From the IMG/VR virus record IMGVR_UViG_3300036770_008702, positions 19,952-83,951 of that record: a DNA stretch of 64,000 nucleotides; one strand, given 5' to 3'. A program made the position numbers and the translations under genes. The stretch's first letter is position 1, and the number at the start of each line of letters is the position of its first letter. The notes beneath the pieces were generated by a model that worked only from the letters and a program-made list of their open reading frames with translations, did not search any database and was not told the DNA's origin. The stretch is from a virus. Below are positions 11,322 through 19,057 of the stretch, piece by piece.

Positions 11322-13430
11322 CTAGGATTTATCAGATATTTTGTGACCAATTCTGCTTTTCAGCGTTACGATAAACGTGGCTCCGTTTTCGTCGTTGGCT
11401 GCCCTGATTTCTCCTCCCATTTCCCAGATCAGCCGTCGTGTGATGGCGAGTCCTAGGCCGGTACCTTCTGTTGCAGACTTGGTTGTCACGAATGGTTCGA
11501 ACAAGCGTGTTAGGACCGTTTCTGGAATCCCGCCACCGTTATCAGAAAAATTGATTTGCACGTCAGCGTTGGATAATCGAGAGACGGATATGCGAATCTG
11601 CCGTTTTGGTCCATATGGTTGTTTGGCAAGTGCATCACGTGAATTCATCAAAATATTAATGAGGGCCTGCTCTAGAGGTAATTTTCGGCCGCGTACAAAA
11701 ATGGCTTCATTGCAGACCTGAAGATCTACATAGATTTGATCTTGTTGGAACGTGTGCTCAAGAATTTCAAGAGAGTCTTGCGATACGAGATTGAGATCAA
11801 TATCTTCAAGTGACAAATCACTATCCGGTGTTCGCGAGAGTTGCCTTAGATTATCAATCAAACGAGCGGCGCGATTCGTCTGATGTTCTATTCTTTGCAG
11901 CCGATGCCTCGCGCTCTCGACATCGCCGTCATCGAGAGCAGCAAGAGCATTGCTTGCTGCGAGCCCGATTGTACCTAATGGCTGTCGTAGTTCATGCACT
12001 AGCCCCGCAGCCATCTCGCCAAGGGATGCGAGTCTCGCGGACGTCAGTGCACGAGCTTCGGCGTCACGACGAGCTGTCACGTCGATGGTATAGCCTACAA
12101 TTTCTGCGCCACCGTCAGGCCAGAGCGTCAATACACGAGCGTAGGTATGCAGTATCCCCCAACTGCCAGAGGGTTGCCGTATGCGCGTTTCGAACGCTAC
12201 CCGTCCTGAGGAAAGAAGCTCGTGGTTATACTCGTCTGGCTTTGGGTCATCCGGATGAACCAGGTCTGTTAGGGAAGAGAGTCTTTCGAGATCACTCGAG
12301 GGCCATCCGAACACACCCTCTATATCACCTCCGCGATATACGCTTCGGACGGTCGTGCCATCTGGCGCAACTTCTCGCAGGAAGATGACCGCGGGCAATC
12401 CATCAAGCAGGCGTTCAACGTCTTTCTGTCCCTCCAACAGCGCTGTCACCTCTCGCCGGGCGTGCCGAACATCTTCACGGCGAAGGATCCAGGCTACCGA
12501 CGCCAGCGTGACGCCAAGCGCAGTGCTGGCCAGTAACAACCACTGGACAGCCTTCCACGCAGCGCCTTGCAAGGACGCCTGGGCCTCGGCGACGGTCACG
12601 GTCCAGCCAGTTGCGACTGACAGACGTTCGACGGCGTAGACATTGTCATTTCCGCTCCAGCCGGGCCCGACGACCAGTGTGCTCTGTCTGTTTCCAATGG
12701 CCTTTCCCACCCACTCTGGCGCTCTGGCGCCAACTCGGCGTCCTGTCGGATCGAAGCTGTGCGCCAGGATCCGGAACTGGCTATCGGCGATCGCGGCGAA
12801 TGTGCCGGGTGGAAGGTTCTGGCTTAGAAGTAGTTCCCTCATTGCAGTCGGTTTCAGTGCCAGCGCCAGCGCTCGGCGGGTTTGACCTGGTCGCTCAACG
12901 GGAACGAGCGCTGCCAACACGAGCCGGTCCGCAACAGCACCAGGAAACAGATCTGAAATCGCCGGACGTGAATGTTGGAATACTTCATCAAGAGCAGGCA
13001 GCAGAGCCTGCTCGTGACCCTTTGGCAAAGCGGAGGGCAGGGGCGTTCCCGGCACGCGGAGGGAGTTAGCTCTCATCATGTAGTCGGGCGGGGGACCGAT
13101 GAGAACGATCCAGCCTCCGAGGCGAGCACCGACGGTGCGTGCACGTTCTTCAAACGCCCCGGCAGCAGCCCCAGAATCGAGCAAATTAGACGTCGCAAGT
13201 GTTTCCAGGGCGCTGACATAACGTCCCAGCTGCGCGTCCACCGCGGAAGCGAGGGCTCGCGCTGTCGACTGCAAGCGCGCTTCATCATTCGATCGGTAAA
13301 GGGTGAGGGTTGTGGAAAGTGAAAGAATTACAAACAAAATGGCTGGAAAGATGGCAAAAGCGCCAACGATTAACCGAAAAATACCAGGGCGCTTAGTTCG
13401 AAATACGGTCACTGCCTCCGCGATCTTCAT
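11322..13430 (-). CDS. Membrane-bound sensor histidine kinase with PAS domain
   Basis: 702 residues. TM1 lies near residues 19-44 (FRLIVGAFAIFPAILFVILS). A periplasmic sensing domain of dCache type follows to about residue 280. TM2 is WLLLASTALGVTLASVAWIL, followed by a cytoplasmic PAS domain. The HisKA region carries the phospho-acceptor in HELRQPLG (H479). The HATPase domain has an N-box (NILMNSRDAL), FSDNGGGI and GTGLGLAI. It should autophosphorylate in response to an extracellular ligand. No response regulator gene is adjacent, so the partner is unknown. The downstream 119 bases (11203-11321) contain no gene. Confidence 0.92.
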   Translation of the reverse strand: MKIAEAVTVFRTKRPGIFRLIVGAFAIFPAILFVILSLSTTLTLYRSNDEARLQSTARALASAVDAQLGRYVSALETLATSNLLDSGAAAGAFEERARTVGARLGGWIVLIGPPPDYMMRANSLRVPGTPLPSALPKGHEQALLPALDEVFQHSRPAISDLFPGAVADRLVLAALVPVERPGQTRRALALALKPTAMRELLLSQNLPPGTFAAIADSQFRILAHSFDPTGRRVGARAPEWVGKAIGNRQSTLVVGPGWSGNDNVYAVERLSVATGWTVTVAEAQASLQGAAWKAVQWLLLASTALGVTLASVAWILRREDVRHARREVTALLEGQKDVERLLDGLPAVIFLREVAPDGTTVRSVYRGGDIEGVFGWPSSDLERLSSLTDLVHPDDPKPDEYNHELLSSGRVAFETRIRQPSGSWGILHTYARVLTLWPDGGAEIVGYTIDVTARRDAEARALTSARLASLGEMAAGLVHELRQPLGTIGLAASNALAALDDGDVESARHRLQRIEHQTNRAARLIDNLRQLSRTPDSDLSLEDIDLNLVSQDSLEILEHTFQQDQIYVDLQVCNEAIFVRGRKLPLEQALINILMNSRDALAKQPYGPKRQIRISVSRLSNADVQINFSDNGGGIPETVLTRLFEPFVTTKSATEGTGLGLAITRRLIWEMGGEIRAANDENGATFIVTLKSRIGHKISDKS

Positions 13431-13494
13431 GGGGCTGAGATGATCCTGGCTGCCTATGGTTTCTTTATAGAGAGTGCAGAATATAAAGGAAACC

Positions 13495-13519
13495 GCATAT
13501 TATATCGTGTGTTATATGC
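13495..13519. promoter_or_regulatory. AT-rich dyad upstream of the histidine kinase
   Basis: GCATAT and ATATGC form the arms of an imperfect 25-base dyad, about 65 bases upstream of the kinase start in an AT-rich patch. It is a possible operator or promoter element. I have no regulator to assign to it. Confidence 0.3.
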
Positions 13520-13700
13520 GTTCCTTGCGTAGTACGCACTCCCGGCATGAAGCACTCAGCATGGTCCGAGGAGATCGGACTTCGGTCGCAACCCGGCAGC
13601 CAAGGCCCAGGCAGCGAAGTCTGCATCGCCTGCTCGGACCGCGGTTGGACCGGTCATCGAGGTTCCGATGGCGACGGCGAGGACGGCCCAGTGCATGGGT

Positions 13701-14774
13701 TCAGGCCGCTTCGGTGCGGTCGGACGCCGCGACGGGGGTCGCGCGGGCGGCGCGGCTGCGGTGGATGCTGCGGACGGTGCCCTGGGGCTTGCCGTTGGCG
13801 GAGAGGAAGGTTCGGCCGATGTATTCGCCCATGACGCCGAGGATCGTCGACTGGATGCCGGTGAGCAGGAGGATGACCGTCATGGTCGAGGCCCAGCCGG
13901 AGGGGCTTTCGCTGCCGAACAGGGCCTCGAAGATGGTGAAGGCGGCGCCGGCCAGGCCGAGGGTTGCCATGGCGATGCCGGCGAGGATGGCTATGCGCAG
14001 GGGGGCGAGCGAGAAAGAGGTGGCGAGGTTCAGCCAGAGGCGGATGAGGCGCTTGACGGTGTAGTTGCTGCGGCCTTCGGCGCGGGGGAGGTGGCGGACC
14101 TCGATGCTGTCGATGCGCTGGGTGACCTCCATGATGAGGCCGTCGATATAGGGGTAGGGGCCGCGGTAGCGGGTGACGCTGCGTACGACGAGGGCGGACA
14201 TGCAGCGGAAGGAGGAGAGGTAGAGGCCCTTCGGCTTGTCGAGCAGCCAGTCGGCGACCTTGTTGGCGAACTGGCTGCCGAGATTGCGCCAGGGGGCGTG
14301 CTTCTTGCTGGCGTAGCGGGTGTAGACGACATCCCAGGTGCCGAGGCGGGCGTGGTCGTAGAGCTTGGTGACTTCCTCGGGCGGGTTCTGCAGGTCGTCG
14401 TCCATGGTGATGACGAAGCGGCCGCGGGCGTGGCGCAGGCCGGTCATGACGGCGTTGTGCTCGCCGTAGTTGCGGGCGTGCTCGATGGCGACGACGGGGA
14501 GCTTGCGGTCGGTGCCGGCGATGGTGGGCGGGTTGGTGGCGAGCGCGCGGCAGACCTCGCCGGAATTGTCGGGGCTGCCGTCGTTGACGAGGATCACCTC
14601 CATGCCGCCCTCGGGACGCAGGGCGGCGAGGGCTGCAACGAGTGTGCCGATGGTCGCCGCGCCGCGATAGACGGGCACGACGACCGATAGGCCGATAAAC
14701 GGGGCGCGAACACGCTCACGAGCGCGGCCTTCGCGACTTAGCGCCTCGGCGGCAGTGAATCCTGCGAGGATCAT
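13701..14774 (-). CDS. Family 2 glycosyltransferase, polyprenyl-phosphate type
   Basis: GT-A glycosyltransferase of the ArnC/DPM1-like group. These transfer a sugar from a nucleotide donor to undecaprenyl phosphate at the inner membrane. Motifs are LSVVVPVYRGA, LVNDGSPDNS, the metal-binding MDDDLQNPPEE, and a C-terminal pair of membrane helices (IAILAGIAMATLGLAGAAF and a second near residues 297-320). The 357-residue length is slightly long because of an N-terminal tail of ~28 residues. The start has no clear ribosome-binding site and the true start may lie closer to LSVVVPV. The sugar and pathway (O-antigen, lipid A or exopolysaccharide) cannot be told from this gene alone. Confidence 0.9.
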   Translation of the reverse strand: MILAGFTAAEALSREGRARERVRAPFIGLSVVVPVYRGAATIGTLVAALAALRPEGGMEVILVNDGSPDNSGEVCRALATNPPTIAGTDRKLPVVAIEHARNYGEHNAVMTGLRHARGRFVITMDDDLQNPPEEVTKLYDHARLGTWDVVYTRYASKKHAPWRNLGSQFANKVADWLLDKPKGLYLSSFRCMSALVVRSVTRYRGPYPYIDGLIMEVTQRIDSIEVRHLPRAEGRSNYTVKRLIRLWLNLATSFSLAPLRIAILAGIAMATLGLAGAAFTIFEALFGSESPSGWASTMTVILLLTGIQSTILGVMGEYIGRTFLSANGKPQGTVRSIHRSRAARATPVAASDRTEAA

Positions 14775-15068
14775 AATGCCAGGGTTTCTGGAAACGCGAT
14801 TACACCACTCCTCGAAGCTGAGTTTGGTAATGCGGTGGTTGCGCGAGTATCGACGTGGCTAGACTGAAGTTCTTCTCGAACTGCAAGTACATTATGGCCA
14901 ACATCGGATCTGAATCACTGCGGCATCGCGGATCATCTGGTCGACAGTTGAGTCACCATGTCCAAAGCACGAATCAGGAAGCCAGCGCGCTACAGCCGAC
15001 ACCGGAAACTTGGTTGGATAGAATCGGCAGCCCTTCACCAAAGGGGTCGCAGGTAGTGCGCCCACGAA
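14775..15068. other. Non-coding stretch upstream of the glycosyltransferase
   Basis: About 290 bases with only short open frames on either strand. I see no recognisable gene, repeat or RNA. It marks the start of the decayed region between host genes and the prophage. Confidence 0.4.
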
Positions 15069-15419
15069 TTAGGTGGCCCCCGGGGCTGAGCAATCCCTGG
15101 ATGAGCCCCGCAGCGTAGGAGGTGACGTCAACCCTAGGGGGCGGACTTCGCTGTCGCGGCGATGTGAAATGCAGATCTGACCCAATCGGGGGAGTCCCCC
15201 GTCGATGACGTTGTCGCATTCTTCGAAGGAACTGTCCTCCACGAGGACCATGCCTATCGGCCGTAAGCCGCAGCGTTCGCAGCACATCCTCTCGACAAAA
15301 CTCCCAACTATCGCTGAGGGAGCAATAGAAGCAAGTCGGGACAAATGCATCTGGACGGTCATCCGGCAGTCCAAACATCGCCCCACTACGCGACAGCTAC
15401 TCAATTCCGCCAAAGGCAT
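15069..15419 (-). CDS. Possible small zinc-ribbon protein, unknown function
   Basis: The product (starting MPLAELSSCRVV) has a CLDC pair near residue 15 and a CERCG pair near residue 48. The intervening residues are helical. This spacing matches small zinc-ribbon hypothetical proteins common in alphaproteobacteria. The part after residue ~65 has poor coding character, and a perfect GC-rich palindrome at 15187-15203 falls there, so the gene may be truncated or read through. An in-frame ATG lies upstream at 15452. I do not recognise a specific family. Confidence 0.35.
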   Translation of the reverse strand: MPLAELSSCRVVGRCLDCRMTVQMHLSRLASIAPSAIVGSFVERMCCERCGLRPIGMVLVEDSSFEECDNVIDGGLPRLGQICISHRRDSEVRPLGLTSPPTLRGSSRDCSAPGAT

Positions 15420-15693
15420 GAGGAGCGTCGTAGAGCGGATTTCGGTTAGCAATTCAACCTCGACTGACTGATATCACTTCCCGGCCAGCAACAACTATTT
15501 CGTCACGGACGCGAATTGAGGCGCTCACGATTTACGAGCTACTCCAATATGCTGCATCGCTCCGCGTATTCATAATCGTAAAAAATATCGAATAAACTCA
15601 AAAATTTTGCGATATTGAGATTAATTTCGAGAAGTGATGTATATTTCTTTCGCCACATCCAGTTTTGTGGGCACGCGATTGATTTGTATCGCC

Positions 15694-15801
15694 GCGCCTC
15701 AGGCTGGTGTCGAGGCGAGCGGCGCGAGAAACGAGCGGGGCGGGGTAACGTTTCTTCTCGATCAGTGACCGGGCCTTGTAGCGGATTGAGAAGTCACGCG
15801 C
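15694..15801 (-). pseudogene. Remnant of an IS transposase C-terminus
   Basis: The minus strand reads RDFSIRYKARSLIEKKRY and continues with PAPLVSRAARLDTSLRR. This closely parallels RAFAARYNAKCLIEKNGY and its continuation at the right end of the window (63788-64000). That pattern is the C-terminal tail of an IS3/rve-type integrase. Only about 36 residues survive, with no start or catalytic residues. The fragment lies next to a tail-gene fragment, so the stretch is a scar of repeated insertions. Confidence 0.6.
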
Positions 15802-15844
15802 CGCCCCTTTTCGTTCACACCAACACACACTTCGGTACGCGGCC

Positions 15845-16057
15845 TCAGCTTTGTATGGCATCCGCCGATCGAAACAGCGCGTCAACCTGCTCGACGTTCA
15901 GCCCGAGGTCCGCGGCCAACGACATGAGGAACTCGCTGTCCCGGCTCCACTCGGACGCGCCGACCCACGCGTCCTGAACCCGGCTGTCCGATGCCGCGAC
16001 GGCCGCCTCAACGTCATCCAGCAACCCAGCTTCCCGCAGCGCCGCCTTGCCCTTTCA
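15845..16057 (-). pseudogene. Truncated duplicate of a phage tail-gene C-terminus
   Basis: The last ~70 codons of the tail gene at 18489-19046 are repeated here with about 75-80% residue identity. GKAALREAGLLD, then VQDAWxGASEWSRDS and LNVEQVDALFRS are shared, and both end in AIQS-stop. A Trp codon (TGG) of the parent has become TGA at 16055-16057, which cuts the frame from any upstream part. It is therefore a remnant and not a gene. It points to an earlier, related prophage at this locus or to a local duplication. Confidence 0.8.
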
Positions 16058-16245
16058 GGCGTGGACGCCTTCATGGCCGGATCTCTGCCGCTTGGATGAC
16101 CCGCTTCCGCCGCCTCGTGCGAGACTTCGAGCAACGCATCGACGTCTCGAAGGCCATGATCTACGTGGCCATGGGATGCGTGCTGCTCCGCAGACTCCAT
16201 GAATGAGAGTTTTCAAACGGGCTCTGAGCAGTTACGATTATTGCA

Positions 16246-16488
16246 TTAATTAGCTAGCTTGTTTGCAGGAATAATTGATCGTATCTGCCTATTCATCTCA
16301 ATCTGCTTTGTGAGATTGGATAATCCATTTACAAAATTTGGCAATTGTGCAACAGGGATGCAGATCATGCCGCATGGTATATTATGACCATCTTTGCCGG
16401 TCATCACGAGCGTGATCCGCGCCACTCCATTCGCAACCTGTGCTTCCGTAACGCCGTCGATGAATATGATGGGGCAGCAATCAGACAT
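16246..16488 (-). CDS. Small hypothetical protein, AT-rich
   Basis: 80 residues starting MSDCCPIIFIDG with GAGG about 12 bases upstream; a TTG at 16557 would extend it by 23 residues. The product contains VANGVARITLVMTGKDG and PCGMICIPVAQLPNFVNGL. Alternating hydrophobic residues suggest a compact beta-rich domain followed by a helix. Codon use is clearly more AT-rich than the neighbours, which suggests transfer from another source. No function is known to me. It lies in the junk region left of the prophage, near a second orphan of similar composition (16819-17106). Confidence 0.55.
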   Translation of the reverse strand: MSDCCPIIFIDGVTEAQVANGVARITLVMTGKDGHNIPCGMICIPVAQLPNFVNGLSNLTKQIEMNRQIRSIIPANKLAN

Positions 16489-16818
16489 TAGAATGCCCGA
16501 TCCTCGTTGCAGAAAAAATGTTGGTAACACGCCGCGTTTCGGGAGAATTAAATTCAATAAAAAGGCTTTGTGGTGTCGAGATAAAGCTCGGTTCGTAGTT
16601 TAGTGCGGCACTATCCACGGAGATTACCTTAATTAGAGTGGTGGCCTTATGAAAACCATTTACCGGATCATTCTTTCTGATCGGCGACTGACAAGTGCGT
16701 CCGGGGCGTTCGGATAACGAAGAGAAGGCAGACCTAGTCCATGGCTCTGATCCCTACATCTGGAGCCACGAACATCGGGGTCGAGGTCGCTGAAAACCAA
16801 ATCTTATCATGGAATTTC
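16489..16818. other. Non-coding AT-rich stretch
   Basis: About 330 bases between two small minus-strand genes. A 22-codon plus-strand frame beginning at 16649 is present but too short to support. The stretch probably includes the promoter of the gene at 16246-16488. I see nothing else. Confidence 0.4.
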
Positions 16819-17106
16819 TTAAATATCATCTGTGCGTATCTTGAATTGGGAAAGTTCAAGATCGCTATCAACAAAAAATTGCGCAAATGCCAAAAAATTT
16901 TTCAGGTTATGGCGATTTTGACATCTCACGATCGAGATGCCGGGTGATGCCGGCTCAATTTTAACAATCGGCGCATCGCCATATGCCTTTTTGACCAAAC
17001 GCAATAGAAGCGCTAAGCTTATTGGCAACTCCACCGACGCTTGCAGCGTGACTGAATCTTGAGACTGCATAGATTGCGGTTTTGACCGGATTCCGAATGA
17101 GGACAC
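16819..17106 (-). CDS. Small hypothetical protein, AT-rich
   Basis: Up to 95 residues from a GTG at 17106; an internal ATG at 17070 (MQSQDSVTLQ) is an alternative start. The centre reads VELPISLALLLRLVKKAY and PASPGISIVRCQNRH, which looks like genuine protein, with a helix followed by a beta strand. Its GC content is far below the flanking phage genes. It lies 330 bases upstream of a similar orphan and might share a transcript with it. I recognise no family. Confidence 0.5.
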   Translation of the reverse strand: MSSFGIRSKPQSMQSQDSVTLQASVELPISLALLLRLVKKAYGDAPIVKIEPASPGISIVRCQNRHNLKNFLAFAQFFVDSDLELSQFKIRTDDI

Positions 17107-17401
17107 TCAAGCGACTATAACCGAGAATCATTCCTGAAAATTCTTTTATAAGTAATTATATAACGTAATTTTAATTGAAACCTCTCTTAAAATCGAAAAT
17201 AATTAAATTATATAAAATTCTACTCATGGCTGCGATGTAGGTGCCCATGCGGCCACTTCAGGTTCCAGGAATGATGGATCGATTGCATTAGCTGCTGCGG
17301 CCCGTGAACGCACCGGCGAGCCTTCGCAGCCCAACCTGATTCAACTCGCAGCGATGACACAGATCGCCCTCAAAACAGCACGCGAAGTTCCCGCGACAAC
17401 C
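17107..17401. other. AT-rich non-coding stretch
   Basis: Nearly 300 bases. Positions 17130-17220 are among the most AT-rich of the window and hold no open frame of note. They may contain the promoter for the small gene at 16819-17106. A change back to high GC at about 17240 marks the likely left limit of prophage sequence. Confidence 0.4.
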
Positions 17402-17776
17402 TCACGGCCGGATCTCTGCCGCTTGTCGGAACAGCGCCTCTGCCTCCTCGTCGGTCACCTCGAGCAGGCGCATCAGCTCGGTGGCCAGCGAGGAATGGCG
17501 CTCGATGCGGTCGCCATACTCGAACAGCTCGGCGGCCAGGAGCGCCTGCGGCGTGGCAAGCTGGCCCAGCGCGTGCTGCACCAAATCGAACTGCCCGGCG
17601 AGCTTCAGCGCGGCTCGGAACTGCCACAGCGCGACATCGTGCGGCACGGGGGGTGCGGCCGGCGCCGGAGCTGGCTGCTGCTGCCAGGTCTGCCACCACA
17701 GCCCGTCGCGGAAGCAGGGCGGGCCCTCGACCACGACCATCCCCTCCGCGGCGGGCGGGCACGGCATGGGGCGCAC
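17402..17776 (-). CDS. Phage tail-associated protein, paralogue of downstream tail gene
   Basis: 124 residues from a GTG at 17776. The N-terminal part has the tail-protein pattern EGMVVVEGPPCFRDGLWW and QTWQQQPAPAP. The C-terminal ~75 residues (VALWQFRAALKLAGQFD, then LLEVTDEEAEALFRQAAEI) match the pattern of the C-terminus of the gene at 18489-19046. The coding pattern extends upstream of the GTG for about 20 codons (TQYLTQPDGSLPAHIDADAL) without an ATG, just after a TGA. The gene may therefore be a truncated copy or use a non-standard start. It probably belongs to the tail-tip module. Confidence 0.55.
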   Translation of the reverse strand: MRPMPCPPAAEGMVVVEGPPCFRDGLWWQTWQQQPAPAPAAPPVPHDVALWQFRAALKLAGQFDLVQHALGQLATPQALLAAELFEYGDRIERHSSLATELMRLLEVTDEEAEALFRQAAEIRP

Positions 17777-18075
17777 GAGCCGGATCCCGGCGGCGATCAG
17801 CGCGTCAGCGTCGATGTGGGCCGGGAGACTGCCGTCCGGTTGGGTCAGGTACTGCGTGGGTGTGCCTCAGAGGTAGGTGGTGATGCGCGCGTAGCATCGG
17901 CCTTCGCGAGGGCCAAAGAGCGGCCTGCGTACGCCAGACACTCGACGGTCACTCCGAAAAGCCACTCAGTGGCCCCCCTACACGACTACTGGGGACACCA
18001 CCCATCCGCGTCGACAAACTCGACGAAAGCTACCTCAGGCCCGTCAAACTCGCTGCTGCCAAGATCTGGAGCAGA
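17777..18075. other. Stretch with degraded tail-gene sequence
   Basis: About 300 bases with no intact gene. On the minus strand the first ~70 bases keep the coding pattern of the neighbouring tail gene (17402-17776) without a start. A frame ending in ITTYL-stop lies just beyond. The stretch looks like eroded coding DNA. Confidence 0.4.
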
Positions 18076-18303
18076 TTATGAGTCAGTGCCCCATGGCCTG
18101 CAGAAAATTCTACCACATGGGCCAAAGCCGTGCAGTAAACCCAAGTGTGTTAGGCAATCTTTAAGAATTTCACGATTTACATGACGAATTGCGGTAAAAT
18201 TTCCAGATTTTCTGACAAAAACTACATCTTCGTATTCGTACATCTCAGTTTTATTTTGGTCAATATCGTTGAAATTTACGGGAATTATGGCAGAGTACGT
18301 CAT
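18076..18303 (-). CDS. Small hypothetical protein, AT-rich
   Basis: 75 residues beginning MTYSAIIPVNFNDI. CCAGGAG sits about 7 bases before the ATG, a strong ribosome-binding site that supports expression. The product is acidic and tyrosine-rich in the middle (MYEYEDVVFVRKSG) and contains two cysteines near the C-terminus. Its base composition is much more AT-rich than the phage tail genes on either side, as for the orphans at 16246 and 16819. Function is unknown; a phage-carried accessory gene is the simplest reading. Confidence 0.55.
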   Translation of the reverse strand: MTYSAIIPVNFNDIDQNKTEMYEYEDVVFVRKSGNFTAIRHVNREILKDCLTHLGLLHGFGPCGRIFCRPWGTDS

Positions 18304-18488
18304 CTCGAACTCCTGGTTGGTAACTGTGCACCCGTAGCGACGGCCATGGCGTGAGGCGGTGAGCGCGTTGGGCCTATAGAAAGGAGCTTACACGACCACG
18401 GGTGCCTCAATTCAAGATGGTCGTGAGCCCCGCGATCAACCTCGCCGCAATAGCCTAAACTCGCCCCAATCGGCGTCGCCACACATCC

Positions 18489-19046
18489 TCAGCTCTGTAT
18501 CGCCCCCGCCGATCGAAACAGCGCGTCAACCTGCTCGACATTCAGCCCGAGGCCCGCGGCCAGATCAGACAGAAACGAGCTGTCCCGACTCCACTCCGAT
18601 GCGCCGGCCCAGGCGTCCTGAACACGACCACCTGCAGCCGCGACTGCGACTTCAACGGCATCCAGCAGCCCAGCCTCTCGCAAAGCGGCCTTGCCCTTCC
18701 AGGCCGGGACGACCGGCGGAACGGGCGGCTGGGATGCCGGAGGAAGGGCGACGTCCCACCCGCGGGACGGCGTCGCCGGCACGACCAGGGATACCTGGAA
18801 AGCTTCCTCGGGCTCGCGGCCATGCCAAGCCAGGTTGACGTGATACCGCGGGTCGATGACGTCACCGGCGATCGGCACACCGCCTTCGCCGACCTGCGCA
18901 GGGGCGACGATCGGCCCCACGATATCGACCGCCACACCCTGCGGCAGATCGGGATCCTGGCCCGGCGGACAGGTCCACCCCGCAGCCTGGCACGCCGCGA
19001 GGAATTCCGCCCGGCTGGTGAACCGGTGACAGGTCGTGATCCACAT
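18489..19046 (-). CDS. Phage tail protein, tail-tip end of module
   Basis: 185 residues from an ATG preceded by TAGGAG, which overlaps the stop of the upstream fibre gene. The N-terminal half starts MWITTCHRFTSRAEFLAACQAAGW and holds short beta-rich segments. A proline-rich linker (PPASQPPVPPVVP) leads to a C-terminal helical domain of ~75 residues (KGKAALREAGLLDAVEVAV, ending LGLNVEQVDALFRSAG). That C-terminal domain recurs twice more nearby: in 17402-17776 and as a remnant at 15845-16057. Its position after the fibre genes suggests a role in fibre assembly or at the tail tip. I know no specific family name. Confidence 0.7.
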   Translation of the reverse strand: MWITTCHRFTSRAEFLAACQAAGWTCPPGQDPDLPQGVAVDIVGPIVAPAQVGEGGVPIAGDVIDPRYHVNLAWHGREPEEAFQVSLVVPATPSRGWDVALPPASQPPVPPVVPAWKGKAALREAGLLDAVEVAVAAAGGRVQDAWAGASEWSRDSSFLSDLAAGLGLNVEQVDALFRSAGAIQS

Positions 19047-19057
19047 GGCGTTGGCTC

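Noticed and set aside
17947-18080. Short plus-strand frame ending KLDESYLRPVKLAAAKIW
   Set aside because: Looks protein-like but has no start, is only ~40 codons and lies in eroded tail sequence; too little to call.
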